NCBI GenBank assembly: GCA_008729055.1
Contig: SDUX01000002.1
Span: 6,983,485 to 7,047,484, forward strand
Origin: Pyropia haitanensis
Taxonomy: Eukaryota; Rhodophyta; Bangiophyceae; Bangiales; Bangiaceae
Direction of reading: 5' to 3'
DNA length: 64,000 bases
The position numbers were made by a program, and so were the translations under genes. The notes below the pieces were generated by a model that did not search any database, was not told the DNA's origin, and saw only the letters and a list, made by a program, of their open reading frames with translations. Of the stretch, positions 58,427-64,000 are shown piece by piece (position 1 is the stretch's first letter; every line of letters begins with the position of its first letter).

Positions 58427-60312
58427 TGCACGCGGGCAAGGCGGGTGGGATGGGGGACCAGCGCCGCCAATGAACACAACGACCACAAAAACAAAAAACA
58501 AAAAAAAAAAAAGACGGGGGGGGTGGGGGGGGTGGGGTAGGAAGGGAGGACGGGAAGAGGAGCGAGTCGGCCGGCGCGTTGCGTACGTCGGGGGGGAGAC
58601 GCGGCGCAACGAGGAAACAAGACGACGACGGGGATGACGTTGGGTCGGGACGCGACTGCGGCGGCCAGTGTGGGACAGGCAGTGGGGATGGACAGCCGCC
58701 GCGGACGTTGGCGACGCTGCGCAGCCACTCGCGGGCGTGCCTCGCTGCTGGCAACCGCCGCGCGCGGCGCGGCGCGGTCGACCGGCCGCCCACCGCACCG
58801 ACGCGCCTGCAGACACCCGCCGCGGCCGCCGCGCGGGGCGGCCCGCTCTGGCCGCCCCCCCGCCCCCCCCCCCCCCCGCAGACACGCCGCTGCGCGCGTA
58901 TGGATGTGGCCTTGGTCGCCAATGACGCCGGCGGGCGGCCGCCACGCCAGCGGCCGGGCCGCCGCGGCGCGCCGCGCGCGGCGGGGGTCTCGCTCCTCCC
59001 CCCCCCCCCCCGAGCCGCCGTGACGTCCTCGCCGGCCACCCCCCGCGGTCCCCCCCCCCCCCCCTCCCCCAACAGGGATAGGGACTGGCGCGTGGAACAC
59101 AGCCCCACGGGTGTGGCGGTGTCGCGGCGGGGGCGGGCCGCCCGACGGTCGCCGCCGCGGGCGCGGCGGGCGGGCCCCCCCGCCGCCCCCCCTTCCCACT
59201 GTGCCCCCGCGCGCGCCGGCGGCGCGCGCGGCCGCGGCGGTGGCGGCGCGGACGCCCCTTGGCCAGCAGCGGGTGCGGTCTGCGGCTGCCGGCGGCGGGC
59301 CGGTTGCCCAAAATATCGGCGCGGCTGCCAATGGGCGGAGCGGGGCAGGCGGTCGGGGGGGGGGGGAGTGTGGGGGGGGGTGGGGGCGGAGGGGGGTGGT
59401 GGGGGGGGGGGGGTTGGCACACCACCGTGAGACCCCGCCGTCGCCGTGGCGTTCATGATACAACCCCACATTCCGAGCAACGGACGGTGGCGGGGGGCGG
59501 CGGCCAACGCGCACCAAATGAGCGGCGGGGAGGGCACGCACGCCGCGCAGCGTCGCTGCGCCTGCGTCCCCCCCCCCCTCTGCCTGCGGCCCTCCTCCTC
59601 TCCCCGGTCGCACCCACCCCCCCCTCCCCCCCCCCACCCAGAACCCCCCACGGGCCCCGGCCCCCCCCCCCCCCCCCCCGCCTCCTCCCGGCCACTCCCG
59701 CATCTCCCAGAGGCGGCGGGGATGGGCGGCCGCCGGCGGCGCGCTTGGAACAATACGGCCGCGGCCGCCGGCGGGGTCAACCGTCCAACCGTCGCCGCGG
59801 CCGGGCGCGTGACGGCCGCGGGATCCGCCGCCGCGGCGGCTGCTGGCCACAAACCCGGGGGTCGGCCCCCCCCCCCGAGGAGATTCTCAAGAAATTGTGG
59901 CTGACAAAGTCCAGGTCCGACTCCACGTGTCGTGTGGTTTTTTTTTTTTCAAGTTGCTCGGGGAGTACGTACTGGGGGAGGGGCGCCGCCCCGGTGCATC
60001 CGTGGGGGCCCTCGCGCCAGCGCGCGCAGCGGCGGCCGCCGCACACCGACGTCCGCGTCGCGCCACGGCGGTCGTCCCCCCCGTCGCGGCCCCCACCCCG
60101 GCCACCACCACCCCGCCTCGCCACCGCCCCCGACGACCCCGACGCTGCGGCCGCCCGCGGCGGGCCGCGTTGGCCGTCGCTGTCCCGGGTACCCGACCTG
60201 GCCCATCGCGCACGGGGGTCCCGAAAGCAGCTCTTGCCGCCCCGCCAGCGTACCCCCCCTGTGCCCGTCCGCCTGCATGCCCCCCCCCCCCCCCCCCTCC
60301 CCCCCCCCCGCC
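58427..60312. other. Unassigned GC-rich region
   Basis: An A-rich patch at 58480-58511 sits 5' of the RING start. A minus-strand frame from 59456 (MNATATAGSHGGVPTPPPPP, then DRLPRSAHWQPRRYFGQPA) is a weak candidate gene. On the plus strand, EEILKKLWLTKSRSDSTCR (59876-59932) precedes a GT followed by a T tract (59938-59949), a donor arrangement like that of the WD40-like gene, and might be an upstream exon of the gene starting near 60313. The evidence does not decide between strands. Confidence 0.35.
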
Positions 60313-60522
60313 ATGGCCGCCTTGCCGTCCCCCCCGTATCCCCCCCCCCCCCCCCACCCTATCCCCCACCCCTCCCCCGCCGACCTCGCCGCCGCCTACA
60401 CCACCCTCCACCACCTAGCCGGCCGCCTGCACCTCACCCCCGCCGACGTGGCGCTCGGCGGCTGCTGGGCGCGCGCCTGCCTCGCCGCGCTGCCGGCCGT
60501 CACGGCGGCAGCGGTGCCGCCA

Positions 60523-60562
<40 letters not shown>

Positions 60563-61007
60563 GCGGTGACGACGACCGCGGCGGCGCGCTCTCCCCCCCC
60601 GCCGCCGCCGCCGTGTGCGCCGCGCACGCGCTGCGGCGGCGGCGGTGGCGGGCGCTGCCGCCGCCGCGGCCGGCGGCGCCCGCCCTCGCCGACGCGCTCG
60701 CCGCCGTCGCCGCGGCCGCCGCCGGCACCCCCGCCGCCGCCGCCGCCGCCGTCGCGGGTGTCGGTGTGGCCGCGGCGGCCGCCGTGGCGCTGCCGCCGCC
60801 GCCGGCGGTGCCGGGTGGGGGGGCGGCGCGCCCGCCGCGCGCCGCCGTCGTTGGCATCGTTGCGTTTTACAACCGCGTCTTTTTGGGCGCCGCCGCCGCC
60901 GCCGCCGCCGCCGCTGGCGGTGGGCGTGGTGGTGGCCGCCGCGGCGGCGGCCACGGCTGGCAGACGACGTACGTTGGGGGGGGGGGCGCCGCCCCGCCGC
61001 CGCCGCT

Positions 61008-61067
<60 letters not shown>

Positions 61068-61190
61068 CCCGCTGCCGCCGACGCGGCCGGCACGGGCGGC
61101 ACCGGCGCCCCGCGACTCCACCCCCTCCGTGCGGCCGCTGCCCCTGCCCACCGCCGCCGCCACCGCCGCCGCCACCGCCGCCGCTGCTGC

Positions 61191-61223
<33 letters not shown>

Positions 61224-61343
61224 CGCCGCCGCCACCGCGGGCGGTGCCCCTGCCGACGCCGCCACCGCGGGCGGTGCCCCTGCCGACGCTGGCGCCGCGG
61301 TCGTGTCCCGCTTGCCACCGCCACCGCCCGTGCAGCCGCCGTC

Positions 61344-61391
<48 letters not shown>

Positions 61392-61560
61392 GCCGCCGCC
61401 ACCGCCGCCACCGACGCTGCCACCGCCGCCGCCATCGCCGCCGCGGTCGCCGCCGGGCGGTAGGCCAGCGGCGGCACCGCGGCGGCGGTCGCCGCTCCGG
61501 GCGGCCGCCCCCGCGGCCGCCGCCGCCGCCGCCGCGTCCGCCGTGGCGCCGGCGGTCACG
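60313..61560 (+). CDS. Open frame with possible retinoblastoma B-pocket similarity
   Basis: ATG 60313 (gccATGG after a C/T leader) opens MAALPSPPYPPPPPHP and then helical sequence: LAAAYTTLHHLAGRLHLTPA, VALGGCWARACLAALPAV, and after Ala/Gly insertions AAVCAAHALRRRRWRALPPP and AVVGIVAFYNRVFLGAAA (about 60850). The last resembles the FYN-x-[VI]-F helix of the retinoblastoma B pocket, and the first resembles the preceding cyclin-fold helix; the match is short and I hold it at about one in three. It is followed by poly-Pro and poly-Ala. The same frame runs uninterrupted into the BRCT and polymerase described next, so this could be a separate gene upstream or an N-terminal extension of that one. 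Confidence 0.4.
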
Positions 61561-62133
61561 CCCGCCGCCGTCGACGGTCACGCCGGCACGCCGGCGGCGG
61601 CGGCGGCGGGCGGCACCCCGCCCGGCGCCCCGCCGCGGCCGCCGTCCGTCCCGCCGCCGCCCCGCCCGCCGTCGCCGCCGCGGTTGCCGCCCGCGCCGCG
61701 GCCGCCGCCGCCGCCGCCACAGCCGCCGCCGCCGCGGTCGCCGCCGCTGCCGCTGCCGCCGCGGTCGCCGCCGCCGCCGCCGCCGCCGCGGTCGCCGCCG
61801 CTGCCGCCGCCGCCGCGGTCGCCGCTGCTGCCGCCGCCGCCGCGGTCGCCGCCGCTGCCGCCGTCGCCGCGGTCGCCGTCACCGCGGTCGCCGTCACCGC
61901 GGTCGCCGCCGCCGGCGTCGCCGCCGCCGCGGCCACCCCCGCCGCCGCCCACCGGGCGGCGGCGGCGGCGGCCCGGCGCGCCGCCGCCGCCAGTCAAGCG
62001 CCCCCCCCCCCCCCCCCCCGTCGCCGCCCGCCAAGCGTCGGCGCGCACTCGCACCCCCCCCCCCCCCCCCACCGCCCCCACCCCTCTGGCCGGCGGCACC
62101 GCCGCCACCCCCGTCCCGCCGGCGGGCCGCCCG

Positions 62134-62290
62134 CCCGCGGCCGGCACGCGCCGCACCGGCGGCACGGCCACCCCCGGCCGCCGCCCCCGCGTCACGCCCG
62201 CGGCCGGCACGCGCCGCACCGGCGGCACGGCCACCCCCGGCCGCCGCCCCCGCGTCACGCCCGCGGCCGGCACTCCGCGCACCGGCGGCA
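62134..62290 (+). repeat. 63-bp in-frame tandem repeat
   Basis: Two near-identical copies and a partial third of a unit encoding PAAGTRRTGGTATPGRRPRV plus Thr, just upstream of the BRCT-like domain. A second short repeat, ATVGATAA, lies at about 62980-63065 within the linker. Confidence 0.85.
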
Positions 62291-62342
62291 CGGCGCCGTC
62301 GCCCCCCCCCCCGGCGGGCCGCACCCGGCGGCGGCGGCCGGC

Positions 62343-62370
<28 letters not shown>

Positions 62371-62376
<6 letters not shown>

Positions 62377-63111
62377 ATCGGCGGCCTCGCCAGCCTCCAC
62401 CTCCTCCTCCTCCCCGGCGGCGGCCTCCCCCCCGCCTGGGCCGCCGCCGCCGCCGCCCGCGTCGCCGCCGTCGGCGGCACCGCCCGCGTCGTGGCGGCGG
62501 GCGGCGGTCGGCCCCCCCCCGTCGCGGGGGCCCCCCCCGGCGTCACCGTCGTTGCCATTGCCGCGTCGGCGGCGGTCGTTGCCGCCGCCGGCCTGCCGCC
62601 GTCGGTCCTTGGCGTGCGCGTCGAGTGGCTCGCCGCCCTGCTCGGCCGCCGCGTCGTGCTGCCGCCGCGGCGGTTCCGCCTCGCCACCGCCACCGCCACC
62701 GCCGCCGCCACCGCCGCCACCGCCGCCGCCGCCGCCACCCCGCCGCCCCCACCCGGCCCGCCGGCGACGGCGACGGCGGCGGCGGCGGCGGCGGCGCGGC
62801 GGGCGCCGGCGGGGACCGCCGCGGCGGGCGGCGGCAACCCGCTGGCGGACCTCCGCGCCGCGTGGTCGTACGACTCGGCGGCGGCGGCCGCCGCGGCGGC
62901 GGCGGCGGGGCGGCCGCCGCCGCGGCGGACGCCCCGCCGGGGGGGGGGGGGGGGGGGGGGGGCGCCGCGGGCGACCACCGCGGCCACCGTCGGCGCGACC
63001 GCCGTGGCCACCGTCGGCGCGACCGCCGCGGCCACCGTCGGCGCGACCGCCGCGGCCACCGTCGGGACGCCCGCCGCGGCGGTCGCCGTCGCGCGTCCGC
63101 GCTCGCCGCCG

Positions 63112-63151
<40 letters not shown>

Positions 63152-64000
63152 CGCAAGCACCACCACCCGACGGCCGCGGCGGTACCCCGTGGCGCACCGA
63201 CCCCGTGGCCTTCCGGCTGGTGCCGCCGCAGCGGTCCCCCTCTCCCCGGCAGGGCGCGTCCCCCCCCGGCCGCGGCGGCTTGGCCGGCGCGCCGCGGTTG
63301 GCGGCGCCACGCGACGCGCGCGCGCCCCCCCCCCCTCGTCGTCGCGGTCCCCCCCCCCCCCCCCAGGGCGTCATCCCCCCCCCCCCCCCCCCCCCGGGGG
63401 CCCCCCCCCCAGCGCGTACCGCTGCCAGCCGCCGGCGCCGACGGTCAGCGCGGTCCCCCCCCCCAACGCGCGCGTCCTCGCCGCCCTCACCGCCGCCCGC
63501 GACGCGTACGCCGCCCGCCGCGACGCGTGGCGCGTCGCCGGCTACACCCGCGCCATCGCCGGTCTGCGCGCGGTGCGCGCGCCGCTCACCGCCGCCGCCG
63601 CGGCGGCGGTGCCCGGCGTCGGCCCGCGCCTCGCGGCGCACGTGGCGGAGATCCTCGCGACGGGCGCCTACGCGGCGGGCGCGGCGCTCGCGGCGGACCG
63701 CCGCGCCGCGGCGGTGGCGGCGGTCGGGGGCGTCTGGGGCGTCGGCCCCGCGACGGCCGCCGCGCTCGTCGACGCGGGCATCCCGTCGGTGGCGGCGCTG
63801 CGGGCGGCAGAGGCGGCGGCGGCGGCGGCGGGGGCGCCGTCGCTGCTGACGCCGCCGCAGGCGACGGGCCTGCGGCTGGCCGAGGAGCTCGCCGCCCGGA
63901 TGCCCCGCGCAGAGGCGGCGGCGTTGGGGGCGGCGGTGGGGGGGGCGCTCCGCGTGGTGGGGGGGGGGGGTGGGCGTGGGTCGTGTGCGGCAGCTACCGG
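62371..64000 (+). CDS. Family X DNA polymerase (lambda/mu type), cut by right edge
   Basis: Pol X enzymes fill gaps in base excision repair and end joining. The order is a BRCT-like domain (about 62378-62680: GLASLHLLLLPGG, VTVVAIAASAAVVAAAGLPP, RVEWLAALLGRRV), then an Ala/Pro/Ser linker. Next is the 8-kDa domain (63450 on: ARDAYAARRDAWRVAGYTRA, VPGVGPRLAAHVAEILATG), the second helix-hairpin-helix (VWGVGPATAAALVDAGI), TPPQATGLRLAEELAARMPR, and at the very end VVCGSYR, the start of the palm. The frame steps once in C runs before 63411 and once at G12 (63959-63970), both one missing base. In the 8-kDa domain the lyase Lys (AEK in beta/lambda) is His here (AAH). The start codon is unresolved; the frame is continuous with that at 60313. 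Confidence 0.88.

Overview
The window looks like nuclear DNA from a very GC-rich eukaryote with few introns. The best fit is a bangiophyte red alga of the Porphyra/Pyropia type; this is inference. The evidence: eukaryotic replication and repair genes (MCM7, RAD52, a family X DNA polymerase, a COQ8 kinase) sit as single genes on both strands; MCM7 has no visible intron; the introns I can place are few, use GT-AG borders and have C-rich 3' ends; proteins are full of Ala, Gly and Pro runs; and an 81-residue protein starts with a Phe-containing plastid-type leader. No bacterial operons, tRNAs, rRNAs or CRISPR arrays were found.

Layout, left to right: a hypothetical gene with a 21-residue Trp repeat (minus, cut by the left edge); a WD40-like gene (minus); a low-complexity coiled-coil gene (plus); a His/Gly-rich membrane-anchored gene (minus); MCM7 (plus); a weakly supported gene (minus); about 4.3 kb without a convincing gene; a Pro/Gly-rich gene (plus); RAD52 (minus); a degenerate D-2-hydroxyacid dehydrogenase-like gene (plus); a prenylcysteine-oxidase-like flavoprotein gene (plus); an intergenic stretch with two diverged copies of a roughly 430-bp element; a small membrane protein (plus); COQ8 (plus); an ARF-like GTPase with altered catalytic residues (minus); about 4.3 kb unassigned; a double alpha-carbonic anhydrase with a very long EAAAK helix (plus); a small plastid protein with a TATA box (minus); an Ala/Pro-rich putative nuclear protein (plus); a membrane RING-H2 protein (minus); and a long plus-strand open frame that ends in a BRCT and family X polymerase, cut by the right edge.

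The main caveat is sequence quality at homopolymers. In every gene whose protein family I can recognise and which contains long G or C runs, the reading frame changes at a run, and each single step has the sign expected if that run is one base too short. A few places need two steps. Most genes here are therefore broken on paper but probably intact in the organism, and the exact ends of many proteins cannot be fixed. The carbonic anhydrase, the ARF-like GTPase and the small plastid gene lack such runs and read cleanly.

The genes do not form one pathway. Three concern DNA replication and repair (MCM7, RAD52, PolX), one ubiquinone synthesis (COQ8), and two photosynthesis or inorganic carbon use (carbonic anhydrase, small plastid protein). 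The most interesting items are the carbonic anhydrase fused to a natural (EAAAK)n rod, the ARF-like protein carrying Lys-to-Ala and Gln-to-Leu changes at its catalytic motifs, the family X polymerase lacking the lyase lysine, and the probable pseudo-dehydrogenase.
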